Notes: generated by a model from the sequence alone, not told the origin. DNA of 62,835 nucleotides from Chryseobacterium polytrichastri (GCF_900142445.1 NZ_FRAV01000029.1:1-62835); one strand, 5' to 3'. Positions 1 through 7,811 are shown, counted from the first letter of the stretch. Numbers and translations are program-made.

Positions 1-89
1 GATTCACTGTTAAATATACAAAAAAACAACCAGTAAAACAAACTAAATTAACTGAAAATCAATATATTAAAGCCTTAACTTAATGACAT

Positions 90-103
90 TGGGCTAAAGC
101 CCA
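90..103. repeat. Short perfect palindrome downstream of the purA-like gene
   Basis: TGGGCTAAAGCCCA is a 14-base palindrome about 60 bases past the stop of the minus-strand purA-like gene. It has no T-run, so it is a poor intrinsic terminator. It resembles the short dispersed palindromes found between genes in flavobacteria, but only one copy was seen here. The first 165 bases of the window hold nothing else recognisable. Confidence 0.3.
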
Positions 104-165
104 TTCCTATTGATTTCTGCTTTTGCATTTAATTTATTTTCTTTTAAAATTAATCAATATTCTTA

Positions 166-1236
166 TCAATTAATTTGCTTAAAATCTTTTGAATATGGAG
201 AATAAGATCCATAAACCTCATCAAAATTTACATCAAGAGTTCCTATTTTAAATTCTTCATCAATTTGATCTAAACACGTTACAACCAGGTTTTTCTTATT
301 GGCAAAAACATAAGCTTCATCTAATTTCAGAGCATAGTTTAATAAGTCATAATCTAAATTTCCAAAGCGAAGATCCTTTTGATATTCGTTGAATAGGCAG
401 GTTTCTTCTTCGTTATTTTTTAGTTCTATTTCATTTTCATTACTCATCCATCCGCTTCCATGACGGGTTGAATAACTTCTTGTCACATAAAACATTTCTA
501 TATTTTCAATCTTCAATAATTTACAAACTTCGTAGGCATTCTTTGAAGTTGTATTCGCAAAAGTAACATTCGGAAAAACGCCATGATCCATATCCAATAA
601 AATCCCCTGACTGCCTTCAAAAATAAGATTGTTAAATAAATTCAGGTAAGAATAGCCTTCAATTTTCCAATCAATTGTATCGATCGCTTCTAAAAAATCC
701 TGTAATGCATTTTGGATTTCTTCTCCTTCTTCAAAACCGTAATAATGGGCGATTCCTTTTAATTTTTCAATCAACATTGATCTTGGACTAATCAAATCAA
801 TCGCAAATAATTTAAACGGACTTTCTTGTCTTTTCATCGTAGCTCCCACTCCTTTTCCACAGGTTCCGTGTTCTAAGTTTTTGGTGTTTTTCCTGTTACT
901 CAAAACATCGAATGGCGTCGTGACTTTTGCCAATGGATGAATATGCAGTTCAACATTTCCGTTCTTTTGTTTTAATTCTTCTCTTTCATTCCATAAAAAA
1001 GTTGGATGAATGGTGCAATGTTCCGTAAAATAAGAAGGCAAACCGCGCAGCGCTCCACATCCAAAACTTGAGTGAATATGCTTTTTGTCATCAATCATCA
1101 CCGTATGCGCCGCCTGCTGCCCGCCAGAAAACCGAATAACTACAGACTCAGGATTTTGCTGAGCCAGAAAATCTGTAGTGATTCCTTTTCCTTCATCACC
1201 AAACCCTAAGCCTATAACTATTTGTGCTGTTTTCAT
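166..1236 (-). CDS. Adenylosuccinate synthetase homologue, shortened and divergent
   Basis: A 356-residue member of the PurA superfamily, which joins IMP and aspartate using GTP in AMP synthesis. The GDEGKG loop is at residues 13-18, GGQQAAHT at about 38-45 (His44 matches the PurA catalytic histidine), GTCGKGVGA replaces the usual GTTGRGIGP, and FEGSQGILLDMDHG matches the FEGAQG block. Housekeeping PurA is about 425-430 residues and carries RxRRxGWLD near its end; here the C-terminal third is short and that block is not seen. This suggests a paralogue with another substrate or partner. Asp14 is kept, unlike phage PurZ proteins, where the equivalent position is substituted. It is the last gene of a three-gene operon, 3 bases after the vWA gene. 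Family is sure; function is not. Confidence 0.75.
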   Translation of the reverse strand: MKTAQIVIGLGFGDEGKGITTDFLAQQNPESVVIRFSGGQQAAHTVMIDDKKHIHSSFGCGALRGLPSYFTEHCTIHPTFLWNEREELKQKNGNVELHIHPLAKVTTPFDVLSNRKNTKNLEHGTCGKGVGATMKRQESPFKLFAIDLISPRSMLIEKLKGIAHYYGFEEGEEIQNALQDFLEAIDTIDWKIEGYSYLNLFNNLIFEGSQGILLDMDHGVFPNVTFANTTSKNAYEVCKLLKIENIEMFYVTRSYSTRHGSGWMSNENEIELKNNEEETCLFNEYQKDLRFGNLDYDLLNYALKLDEAYVFANKKNLVVTCLDQIDEEFKIGTLDVNFDEVYGSYSPYSKDFKQIN

Positions 1237-1239
1237 TTT

Positions 1240-2094
1240 TTAAAACATTTGAATATTATTAAATCCTCTTAAATCTACTGATCTTGAAGATTCATTTTTA
1301 TATCGGTTGCAAACAATTTCTTTAATCACATTTGGAACCTCTCTGTAATCTTCTATTGATAAACAGTTTTGTCCTAACAGATCTTTCCAACCTTTATCTG
1401 CTCTAACCGCTTGATCTGAATGCAAAACACTGATGTGAAAAACTTCGTATTTTTTTTGAGCTTCTTTCAGCAATTCGGTATGCGTAAAAGTGTGTTGCCC
1501 CGTTCCCATAATTTCTCTGATCGCAGAAGCCGGAAGTGTTTTCAAGCATGGCTCATCACCTACCGTAAACAATAATCCTTTCTGATTTCTTTTTTCGAAG
1601 GCATCCGTTCTCGTGTGAAAAGCGGCAAAATACCAAGCTAATAAATAACTTTCTCCGGCATTTCCTCCACCGCCTGATTCAATATATGTGCGGGTTAGCC
1701 ACATATCCAATTCTTCATCTCCTGATTCAAACTGCCCCACCTGCAAAGGATATCCGTCGCATTCATGGTCGCCGATTCCTAAGAATAAAAGTGCAGGATC
1801 AGGAACGCCTCCCTGGATAATTCCACCCATTAACTTGGGTAGCCCGTCTTTAATTAATTCATGAGGAATATGTCCCATACTTCCTGTAACATCCAATCCT
1901 AATATAATAGGAACTGAATTCGGGTGAACTACAGAATCTCTTGATTCTCTAAAAGAAATACCGTTAGGATTCATTGATTCATGTGCCATTCTTTTTGCAT
2001 TCTGAGTGAAAATTTCACTTGCAGATTTTGATGCATATCCTTCTTTTCTTGCTCTGTCATAACGAGCGTCCATGTCGTATCTTGTACTTCCCAT
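1240..2094 (-). CDS. vWA domain protein of the NADAR/NrtR-linked module
   Basis: A 284-residue soluble protein with no signal peptide. The von Willebrand A fold begins at about residue 62 with IILGLDVTGSMG, where Asp68, Thr70 and Ser72 form a DxTxS metal-ion adhesion site. The glycine-rich ESGGGGNAGES stretch near residue 150 and FTVGDEP near 180 suit the other two metal-site loops. The first 60 residues are charged and probably helical. Intracellular bacterial vWA proteins often scaffold metal-dependent complexes; no partner such as a MoxR ATPase is present here. It starts 2 bases after the coiled-coil gene and ends 3 bases before the purA-like gene, so the three products probably act together. 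Exact role unknown. Confidence 0.7.
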   Translation of the reverse strand: MGSTRYDMDARYDRARKEGYASKSASEIFTQNAKRMAHESMNPNGISFRESRDSVVHPNSVPIILGLDVTGSMGHIPHELIKDGLPKLMGGIIQGGVPDPALLFLGIGDHECDGYPLQVGQFESGDEELDMWLTRTYIESGGGGNAGESYLLAWYFAAFHTRTDAFEKRNQKGLLFTVGDEPCLKTLPASAIREIMGTGQHTFTHTELLKEAQKKYEVFHISVLHSDQAVRADKGWKDLLGQNCLSIEDYREVPNVIKEIVCNRYKNESSRSVDLRGFNNIQMF

Positions 2095-2096
2095 AA

Positions 2097-2432
2097 CTAA
2101 AATTTTTTACCAAATAAATATTCAAATCTTTTTGTTGAAACTTCCAATTGAATATTTAAATTTCTGATTGTTAATGATAATTCTATGTCTCTCTGAACGA
2201 ATGCTTCCGGCTGAAAATCTGCAAATGTTAAACTATTTTTGTCTAACGGACTGATATCAATAAGACCTTCCTGTTCACGTTCCAGTCTTTTTATTTTCAA
2301 TTCAATATCTTCAACTCGGCGTCTGTATATCAACTCTGAATCTTCTCCGATGGTTCGGGCCCGATCTTCTCTTATCTGATCATTGTTTCTTTGTAATGAT
2401 TCGATGAATCTTGGTTTTAAGTCTTCTTCCAT
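2097..2432 (-). CDS. Small coiled-coil protein heading the vWA/PurA-like operon
   Basis: A 111-residue acidic and basic helical protein of unknown function. Residues 10-60 (RNNDQIREDRARTI to IKRLEREQEG) have the heptad-like charge pattern of a coiled coil, and the C-terminal half (IELSLTIRNLNIQLEV) could form a second helix. There is no signal peptide or membrane segment. It is the first gene of the operon and follows a candidate NrtR-like operator at 2449-2469, which lies 17-37 bases before its ATG. A structural or adaptor role beside the vWA protein is only a guess. Confidence 0.6.
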   Translation of the reverse strand: MEEDLKPRFIESLQRNNDQIREDRARTIGEDSELIYRRRVEDIELKIKRLEREQEGLIDISPLDKNSLTFADFQPEAFVQRDIELSLTIRNLNIQLEVSTKRFEYLFGKKF

Positions 2433-2448
2433 GTTTTTAATTTTTTTA

Positions 2449-2469
2449 TTTGCGTCAACAATACACTAA
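2449..2469. promoter_or_regulatory. Candidate NrtR-like operator, site 4
   Basis: A 21-base imperfect palindrome with half sites TTTGCGT and ACACTAA separated by 7 bases, close upstream of the coiled-coil gene. It shares the pattern TTTGYGT-N7-ACACWAA with three other sites at 3057, 3112 and 4011. A weak -7 match (TATTGTTG, minus strand) overlaps it. Confidence 0.6.
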
Positions 2470-2512
2470 TTAAAAACTGCATAGTTTTGCCTAAATTCTT
2501 TACGAATTACTT

Positions 2513-3055
2513 TTATGCTTTTAACAAATCCCTTACTTCCATTAAAGCAAAACCTAACAAGTTTTCACCATTCCAAAGAAGTGGGTTTGCTGCTTTTGGA
2601 TCTGTTTCCAACATTCCGATTCCCCAAATTGTATCGTATGGACTAGCTTCTACCAAGATTTTATCATTTGTTGACAGAAGAAATTCTTTGAACTTTTCAT
2701 TTTGGGAAAATTTTAAAAGATTTCCTTTTCTCACGATTTTATACTTCTCTTCATTCCAACGTTGCGGATCAAAATTTTTAACTTTTCTTCCTAAGCTTTT
2801 AGCCTGATTTGGAGAATCTGATTTTAAAATCTCTTCTAACGTTTTATTATCATTAAATAATTTCGCTTTTCCAGCCATCATATAATGTTCCGCTGTTTTA
2901 TATTCAATTCCATTTTCTTCAAATTGAAAAGGAAACCATTGGCTGAAACAAGATTTTGTAATTTCATCTTTCACGGTGTGTCCCCAGAAGAATAGAAAGT
3001 CTAACTTTTCTTTTCTCTGAAACTTCTCAATTGTTTTTTGTAAGGTATAGCTCAT
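2513..3055 (-). CDS. NADAR (YbiA-like) family protein
   Basis: A 180-residue NADAR protein. The family comprises N-glycosidases acting on ADP-ribose-linked or riboflavin-pathway substrates; some members remove ADP-ribose from guanine in DNA as antitoxins to DarT2. Hallmarks are visible: FFWGH near residue 22, YKTAEHYMMAGKA at 52-64 (Glu56 in the active-site helix), and KILVEASPYDTIWGIG ending at 147. I chose the ATG at 3055. A TTG at 3076 is in frame but would place the operator inside the coding region. No DarT-like partner is visible nearby, so a role in clearing ADP-ribosylated metabolites or DNA is open. It is monocistronic and probably controlled by the operator at 3057-3077. Confidence 0.85.
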   Translation of the reverse strand: MSYTLQKTIEKFQRKEKLDFLFFWGHTVKDEITKSCFSQWFPFQFEENGIEYKTAEHYMMAGKAKLFNDNKTLEEILKSDSPNQAKSLGRKVKNFDPQRWNEEKYKIVRKGNLLKFSQNEKFKEFLLSTNDKILVEASPYDTIWGIGMLETDPKAANPLLWNGENLLGFALMEVRDLLKA

Positions 3056-3056
3056 G

Positions 3057-3077
3057 TTTGTGTTATTGTTACACAAA
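3057..3077. promoter_or_regulatory. NrtR-like operator, site 1, overlapping the NADAR gene promoter
   Basis: Half sites TTTGTGT and ACACAAA are perfect 7-base inverted repeats around a 7-base centre. The site ends inside the minus-strand -7 box TATATTTG (CAAATATA at 3074-3081) and lies 1 base upstream of the ATG, so a bound repressor would block RNA polymerase. Confidence 0.7.
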
Positions 3078-3106
3078 TATAAAGCAATATACTTTTAACT
3101 ACCAAA
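3074..3106 (-). promoter_or_regulatory. Bacteroidota-type promoter of the NADAR gene
   Basis: On the minus strand, TTTG (CAAA at 3103-3106) is followed after 21 bases by TATATTTG (3074-3081). This fits the -33/-7 pattern of the Bacteroidota primary sigma factor. The -7 box overlaps operator site 1. Confidence 0.65.
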
Positions 3107-3111
3107 TTTCA

Positions 3112-3132
3112 TTTGTGTTATTTTTACACTAA
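3112..3132. promoter_or_regulatory. Candidate NrtR-like operator, site 2
   Basis: A 21-base imperfect palindrome (TTTGTGT, 7 bases, ACACTAA). Its centre is 55 bases upstream of the centre of site 1, close to five helical turns, so cooperative binding on one DNA face is possible. Between it and the regulator's stop (3133-3307) nothing else is recognisable. Confidence 0.6.
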
Positions 3133-3307
3133 ATACGGAATCACTTGATTTACAGTGATAAAAATTAAATCACAGGATAATAAGCAATGTTTTCGTTTAA
3201 GAAATGCTAAAAACCACAACAAAACTAAGTTTTTAGTTTTGTTATTGAGAGAATTAAAAATTGAGTTTTTAGGGTAATTTCAAGACTGAAATTGAGATAA
3301 AAGATAG

Positions 3308-4003
3308 CTACTTGATTTCGAAATAGAAACCTTGCTCTTCCCATTCTTTATATTTTTCCTGATTGAAGGTAAATAATTTTCCGGGTCTTCCGCTTCCTTC
3401 TTTTTTAAAATTATTTGTCTCCTTAAGAAGTTCGTAGCTCATTATCTTTTTACGGAAGTTTCGGCGGTCGATTTCTTTTCCAACAATGGTCTTATATAAA
3501 TTTTCAAGATCTGAAAAAGGGAATTCTTCATTCAGAAGATTAAAACCGATTGGTTGGTACTGAATTTTCGTACGAAGTCTTTTTAACGCAATATCAATAA
3601 TTTTATCATGATCAAAAGCAAGCTTAGGAAGTTTGGTAACACTGAACCATTGTGCGTCTTCTGCATCAGAGTCGGCAAACAGTTCATGATAAGACGGGTT
3701 CACCAAGCCCAAATAAGCCACAGAAACCACTCGATTCCTAGGATCCCGACCTACGTTGCCAAAAGTATAGAGTTGTTCCAAAAAATCAGGCTTTATGCCC
3801 GCCTCTTCATGAAGCTCTCTTTTTACGGCATCATCTAGATTCTCGTCATCTAAAACCAAGCCTCCAGGAAGCGCCCAGCCACCCTTGAAAGGTTCTATTT
3901 TCCTTTTAATCAAAAGAATCTGAAGGTCTTTTTTATCAAAATACCCGAAAATAACTGCGTCTACAGCAACTTTTATATCCTGTAATTTTTTTGGAGAGCT
4001 CAT
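3308..4003 (-). CDS. NUDIX domain transcriptional regulator, NrtR-like
   Basis: A 231-residue two-domain protein. Residues 10-140 are a NUDIX hydrolase domain with an intact Nudix box at 48-70 (G-x5-E-x7-REL-x-EE-x-GI), so it may still hydrolyse ADP-ribose-type compounds. Residues 150-231 fit the winged-helix domain of NrtR/AraR regulators, ending in GSGRPGKLFTFNQEKYKEW. NrtR proteins repress NAD salvage genes and release DNA on binding ADP-ribose. The linked NADAR gene and repeated palindromes suggest an NAD/ADP-ribose sensor rather than the arabinose sensor AraR. The ATG at 4003 is chosen over an in-frame TTG at 4030, which would lie in the operator. It probably represses itself. Confidence 0.85.
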   Translation of the reverse strand: MSSPKKLQDIKVAVDAVIFGYFDKKDLQILLIKRKIEPFKGGWALPGGLVLDDENLDDAVKRELHEEAGIKPDFLEQLYTFGNVGRDPRNRVVSVAYLGLVNPSYHELFADSDAEDAQWFSVTKLPKLAFDHDKIIDIALKRLRTKIQYQPIGFNLLNEEFPFSDLENLYKTIVGKEIDRRNFRKKIMSYELLKETNNFKKEGSGRPGKLFTFNQEKYKEWEEQGFYFEIK

Positions 4004-4010
4004 GTTTGAA

Positions 4011-4031
4011 TTTGCGTTATGAATACACAAA
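4011..4031. promoter_or_regulatory. Candidate NrtR-like operator, site 3, at the regulator's own promoter
   Basis: Half sites TTTGCGT and ACACAAA around 7 bases. It ends in the minus-strand -7 box TATTTTTG (CAAAAATA at 4028-4035), the same geometry as site 1 at the NADAR gene. It also lies 39 bases upstream of the divergent lipoprotein start at 4070, so it could affect both directions. Confidence 0.65.
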
Positions 4032-4061
4032 AATACAAAGAATATTCATACTTTTACCAAA
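4028..4061 (-). promoter_or_regulatory. Promoter of the NrtR-like gene
   Basis: On the minus strand, TTTG (CAAA at 4058-4061) is followed after 22 bases by TATTTTTG (4028-4035). The -7 box shares four bases with operator site 3, suggesting autorepression. Confidence 0.6.
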
Positions 4062-4069
4062 TAATCCTC

Positions 4070-4432
4070 ATGAAAACATTTTTTTACAGTCTTACAGTCT
4101 TCTTATTATTCAGCTGCAAAAAAGAAAAATCTTTTGCGGACAAGATTATCTTTCACGATAGCCATCATGAAAAACTAAACTATCAACAGTTTAATGAAGG
4201 GATAGATGAAGCAGGGACCTGTATAATCTATGTGGGAAAAGACACCTCAACTATTGAGTTGAAATATTATATGGGAATGATGGATCCACCAACTCCTCCA
4301 TTAGGATTTGTTCCCGACAGTTCCTATAGAAAACGTGAACAAATGCTTACCGGATTTTTTTATCATCATTTTAACCGAATTAAATCTTCTGAAAACCTGT
4401 CACATTTGACTCTTTATCTAGACAAAATATAG
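4070..4432 (+). CDS. Small lipoprotein, probable 5' part of a split gene
   Basis: A 120-residue protein with a lipoprotein signal (MKTFFYSLTVFLLFSC, Cys16). No known family recognised. The start at 4070 is preferred to one at 4019 because the signal peptide begins there. The reading frame stops at 4430-4432, two bases before the next ORF. Reading one base out of frame through the junction gives TKYRMSYKIND without a stop, so this and the following ORF (4434-4835) look like one lipoprotein of about 250 residues broken by a one-base change. Sequencing error is equally possible. Confidence 0.55.
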   Translation: MKTFFYSLTVFLLFSCKKEKSFADKIIFHDSHHEKLNYQQFNEGIDEAGTCIIYVGKDTSTIELKYYMGMMDPPTPPLGFVPDSSYRKREQMLTGFFYHHFNRIKSSENLSHLTLYLDKI

Positions 4433-4433
4433 A

Positions 4434-4835
4434 ATGAGTTATAAAATTAATGATACTATCCCAAAATATGCTTACAATCTAGAAACAGGAACAATCAAAA
4501 AATACAAAGCATTCCCAGTTTTTATAAAAAACATTTCAGGTAAAAAATTAATCCTGCAGGAGTTTAAATCTTTAACTCTAGCAGTTTTAAATGATCAGCA
4601 AAAATGGCAGATGCTATCCAACGATAATGCTATCGTGTGTGGTAATAGTAGGATACAATACCGATATTGGGAATTTAATCCTAATGAAATAATGGTTTTG
4701 TCTGTAAACCTCCTGGAAGGAAAAGATAAAGGTAAATTCAAAATATTTTTCTATGATCACTCAACTGAAGCATTTCTAATGAATTACGACAAAAGCATCA
4801 TTGAAAAGCAACGAAATCTGTTTGAACTGAAATAA
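4434..4835 (+). CDS. Unknown protein, probable 3' part of the split lipoprotein
   Basis: A 133-residue ORF lacking any signal peptide. It is rich in aromatic and lysine residues (YKAFPVFIKNISGKKLILQEF) and appears beta-rich, like the C-terminal half of an exported protein. It is in the +1 frame relative to the upstream ORF and is open from 4422, overlapping its end. No family recognised. It has no evident start signals of its own, which supports the split-gene reading. Confidence 0.5.
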   Translation: MSYKINDTIPKYAYNLETGTIKKYKAFPVFIKNISGKKLILQEFKSLTLAVLNDQQKWQMLSNDNAIVCGNSRIQYRYWEFNPNEIMVLSVNLLEGKDKGKFKIFFYDHSTEAFLMNYDKSIIEKQRNLFELK

Positions 4836-4863
4836 AAAAATCCACAGAAAAAATCTGTGGATT
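4833..4863 (-). terminator. Intrinsic terminator of lepA
   Basis: Ten-base stem AATCCACAGA / TCTGTGGATT with a 5-base loop. On the minus strand it is followed by a run of T. It sits between convergent genes. Confidence 0.75.
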
Positions 4864-4888
4864 CAATATTAAAAATGCATCTAAATGC

Positions 4889-6685
4889 TTAATCATTTAA
4901 TTTCAAAACAGCCATGAACGCTGATTGTGGTACTTCTACTCTACCAATCTGCTTCATTTTCTTTTTACCTTCTTTTTGTTTCTCCAGCAATTTACGTTTT
5001 CTGGAAATATCTCCTCCGTAACATTTTGCCGTAACGTCTTTTCTTAACGCTTTAATCGTTTCTCTTGCAATCACTTTCGCTCCTAACGCTGCCTGAACTG
5101 CAATATCAAACTGCTGTCTAGGAATTAGTTCACGAAGTTTTTCACACATCTTTTTACCGATGTAATATGCATTGCTATCGTGAATCAATGATGATAAAGC
5201 ATCTACCATATCTCCATTTATCAGGATATCCATTTTTACCAATTTTGAAGAACGCATTCCGATGGGTGAATAATCGAATGATGCATATCCTTTAGAGATA
5301 GATTTCAAACGGTCATAAAAGTCGAAAACAACCTCAGCCAAAGGCATATTGAACGTTAATTCTACTCTGTCTGCCGTCAGGTAACTTTGGTTTACAATCT
5401 CCCCTCTTTTCTCAATACAAAGCGTCATTACAGAACCCACAAAATCAGATTTAGTAATAATTGAAGCTTTGATATAAGGCTCTTCCACTCTGTCTAAAAG
5501 ATTGGGATCAATCATTTCAGATGGGTTATTGATCAGGATTGCAGTTTCAGGATCTTTCTTTGAATATCCGTGGTAAGAAACGTTGGGAACAGTTGTAATA
5601 ACATCCATGTTAAACTCTCTGTCTAAACGCTCCTGAACGATTTCCATGTGAAGCATTCCTAAGAATCCACAACGGAAACCAAAACCAAGTGCTGCTGAAC
5701 TTTCCGGTTCGAAAACCAGAGAAGCATCATTCAGTCTTAATTTTTCCAATGAAAATCTTAATTCTTCAAAATCTTCAGATTCAATAGGATAAATCCCGGC
5801 AAAAACCATTGGTTTTACTTCTTCAAATCCATCAATCGCCGCAGCTGCAGGATTTACAAAAGAGGTAATAGTATCACCTACTTTTACTTCTCTTGCATCT
5901 TTAATTCCGGAAATAATGTAACCTACATCACCACAATGAATTGTTTTCTTAGGAACCTGTTTTAATTTTAAGGTACCTACTTCATCTGCACCATATTCTT
6001 TTCCTGTTGCGAAAAATTTTATTTTCTCGTTTTTAGAAATACTTCCGTTTACCACTTTGAAATAGGCTTCAATACCTCTGAATGGATTATAAACAGAGTC
6101 AAAAATCAATGCCTGAAGCGGTGCATCCGGATCTCCAACCGGAGCTGGAATTCTGTTTACAATATGCTCAAGCAAATCATGAACACCTTCTCCTGTTTTC
6201 CCGGAAACTCTAAGAACATCTTCATACTTACATCCTAAAAGCCCCATAATCTCGTCGGTAACTTCTTCTGGATTTGCTGATGGAAGATCTATTTTATTAA
6301 GAATCGGAATAATTTCCAAGTCATTTTCTAAGGCTAAATACAAATTACTAATTGTCTGTGCCTGGATACTCTGCGCAGCATCTACAATAAGAAGGGCACC
6401 CTCACAAGCAGCAATAGAACGAGAAACCTCGTAAGAGAAATCTACGTGTCCCGGTGTATCAATTAGATTTAAAGTATATTTTTCTCCATTAAGCTCATAA
6501 TCCATCTGGATAGCGTGAGATTTAATTGTAATCCCACGTTCTTTCTCCAAATCCATATCATCAAGCGTCTGAGACTGTAATTCTCTCTGAGTAACCGTAT
6601 TGGTATACTCTAAAAGACGGTCTGCCAAAGTACTTTTACCGTGGTCAATATGAGCGATTATGCAAAAATTTCGTATGTTTTTCAT
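4889..6685 (-). CDS. lepA: Elongation factor 4 (LepA)
   Basis: A 598-residue translational GTPase, full length for LepA, which back-translocates or remodels stalled ribosomes. G1 is AHIDHGKSTLADRL at the N-terminus, switch II is DTPGHVDF, and G4 is NKIDLPSA. The LepA-specific C-terminal domain is present (CYGGDISRKRKLLEKQKEGKKKMK). A -7 box TATCTTTG (minus strand, 6705-6712) lies 20 bases upstream of the ATG. It is transcribed alone, with a terminator on each side. Confidence 0.97.
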   Translation of the reverse strand: MKNIRNFCIIAHIDHGKSTLADRLLEYTNTVTQRELQSQTLDDMDLEKERGITIKSHAIQMDYELNGEKYTLNLIDTPGHVDFSYEVSRSIAACEGALLIVDAAQSIQAQTISNLYLALENDLEIIPILNKIDLPSANPEEVTDEIMGLLGCKYEDVLRVSGKTGEGVHDLLEHIVNRIPAPVGDPDAPLQALIFDSVYNPFRGIEAYFKVVNGSISKNEKIKFFATGKEYGADEVGTLKLKQVPKKTIHCGDVGYIISGIKDAREVKVGDTITSFVNPAAAAIDGFEEVKPMVFAGIYPIESEDFEELRFSLEKLRLNDASLVFEPESSAALGFGFRCGFLGMLHMEIVQERLDREFNMDVITTVPNVSYHGYSKKDPETAILINNPSEMIDPNLLDRVEEPYIKASIITKSDFVGSVMTLCIEKRGEIVNQSYLTADRVELTFNMPLAEVVFDFYDRLKSISKGYASFDYSPIGMRSSKLVKMDILINGDMVDALSSLIHDSNAYYIGKKMCEKLRELIPRQQFDIAVQAALGAKVIARETIKALRKDVTAKCYGGDISRKRKLLEKQKEGKKKMKQIGRVEVPQSAFMAVLKLND

Positions 6686-6704
6686 TTAAGAACTATGTAA
6701 TTTG

Positions 6705-6712
6705 CAAAGATA
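6705..6712 (-). promoter_or_regulatory. -7 box of lepA
   Basis: Minus-strand TATCTTTG, a perfect TAnnTTTG match, 20 bases upstream of the lepA ATG. No good -33 element was seen. Confidence 0.45.
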
Positions 6713-6740
6713 AAAAAAAGAGAGACAAATCCTCTCTCTT
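6711..6740 (-). terminator. Terminator of the unknown exported protein gene
   Basis: AGAGAGA / TCTCTCT stem with a 7-base loop, followed on the minus strand by a run of eight T. Confidence 0.7.
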
Positions 6741-6767
6741 AAATTTTTAGTGTGAAATTAATTTCAA

Positions 6768-7811
6768 TTATTCATCAGAAAAATCATATTCTCCGGTTAA
6801 AGGATCAATATAAACTTCAGTTTTTTCGTCTTTTTTCATTTTATTTTGTCTGAATCCCCTCTCAAAAATACCAACAAGCCCAACAGCGAGTCCCCCATAC
6901 ATTCCTCCCGCAGACCCTCCAACACTTACAAAAACCGCTGAGTTTCTAACAGGCAAAATAAACCCTCTATTGCCTATCAAGTAAAATCCCTTTTCATTTT
7001 TATTTAATTCTAAAAATCCTGAATAAGTCTTTTTATAAGCTTTCCCATTTTCTACATATATAAACATTTCATTAGCAGAGATCTTATCTTTCTTTCCGTT
7101 TTCATCTTTAACTGCCCTCAAAACCTGTCCTCTGTTATTTTTCTCAAGAACATAATTACCTAACTCCGGAGTTTGATTAAAAAATGAAATATAATTTAGA
7201 TAGACTCCGTCTTTTAGTTGTTCGTTTTTATACGCATCGGAATTAGCTTTTACATACGATTCATAGTCTGTAAGAGCATCAATTGCCACTGAACCCTCCA
7301 CAGGTTTCATCGTATAGGTCTTCTTCATAAACATCGCAATGATAACGGGAATGTTCTTTACAACGACTTCAGAAATATTTTTATTCTTAAAACTGTAAAC
7401 CGTATCTTTTTTATATAAAAATCTATAATTGTCTCCTTCTTTCAGAAAAGTTTGCGCTGAAAAATCAACGTCTGCTTCTGTTTCTTTTCCATCTGTCTCA
7501 CCTATTGATGTTTTTAATCTTTTTAAAACCAAGACCAATTCATGTTTGCCTCCTTTATGATTACTTTCTGTATACCATTGACTTAAAAAATTATCTACAG
7601 TTGTTGGAAACACAATTTCTTTCATTTCTTTGTTATCACCAAAAGGCATCTCTCCTATCTTTTTATCTTCTCTTTGGTCTATAACAGCAAGAGATTTATA
7701 GATATTCCCTTTCGGATTTGAAAGGTTTCCTCTTTCCTTAATAATTTCCTGACCTTGCGAAAACGAAACAATAAAAATAAAAACGAATGTGATTTGTAAG
7801 ATTTTTTTCAT
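6768..7811 (-). CDS. Exported protein of unknown function
   Basis: A 347-residue protein with a Sec signal peptide (MKKILQITFVFIFIVSFSQGQ). I do not recognise its family. The mature part is mixed alpha/beta; a hydrophobic glycine-rich segment at about 288-315 (FVSVGGSAGGMYGGLAVGLVGIF) could insert in a membrane, and the tail is charged (RQNKMKKDEKTEVYIDPLTGEYDFSDE). A -7 box TATTTTTG (minus, 7829-7836) lies 18 bases upstream and a terminator follows, so it is probably monocistronic. A cell-envelope location is likely; nothing more can be said. Confidence 0.75.
   Translation of the reverse strand: MKKILQITFVFIFIVSFSQGQEIIKERGNLSNPKGNIYKSLAVIDQREDKKIGEMPFGDNKEMKEIVFPTTVDNFLSQWYTESNHKGGKHELVLVLKRLKTSIGETDGKETEADVDFSAQTFLKEGDNYRFLYKKDTVYSFKNKNISEVVVKNIPVIIAMFMKKTYTMKPVEGSVAIDALTDYESYVKANSDAYKNEQLKDGVYLNYISFFNQTPELGNYVLEKNNRGQVLRAVKDENGKKDKISANEMFIYVENGKAYKKTYSGFLELNKNEKGFYLIGNRGFILPVRNSAVFVSVGGSAGGMYGGLAVGLVGIFERGFRQNKMKKDEKTEVYIDPLTGEYDFSDE

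Noticed and set aside
166..1236. Phage-type PurZ (2-aminoadenylosuccinate synthetase)
   Set aside because: The length is similar, but the catalytic Asp in GDEGKG that PurZ replaces is present.
2513..3055. DarT2/NADAR toxin-antitoxin pair
   Set aside because: No DarT-like ADP-ribosyltransferase frame lies beside the NADAR gene, which appears monocistronic.
3133..3307. Gap between operator site 2 and the regulator gene as a possible small RNA
   Set aside because: Only AT-rich sequence with short imperfect repeats; no terminator or promoter pair to support an RNA gene.
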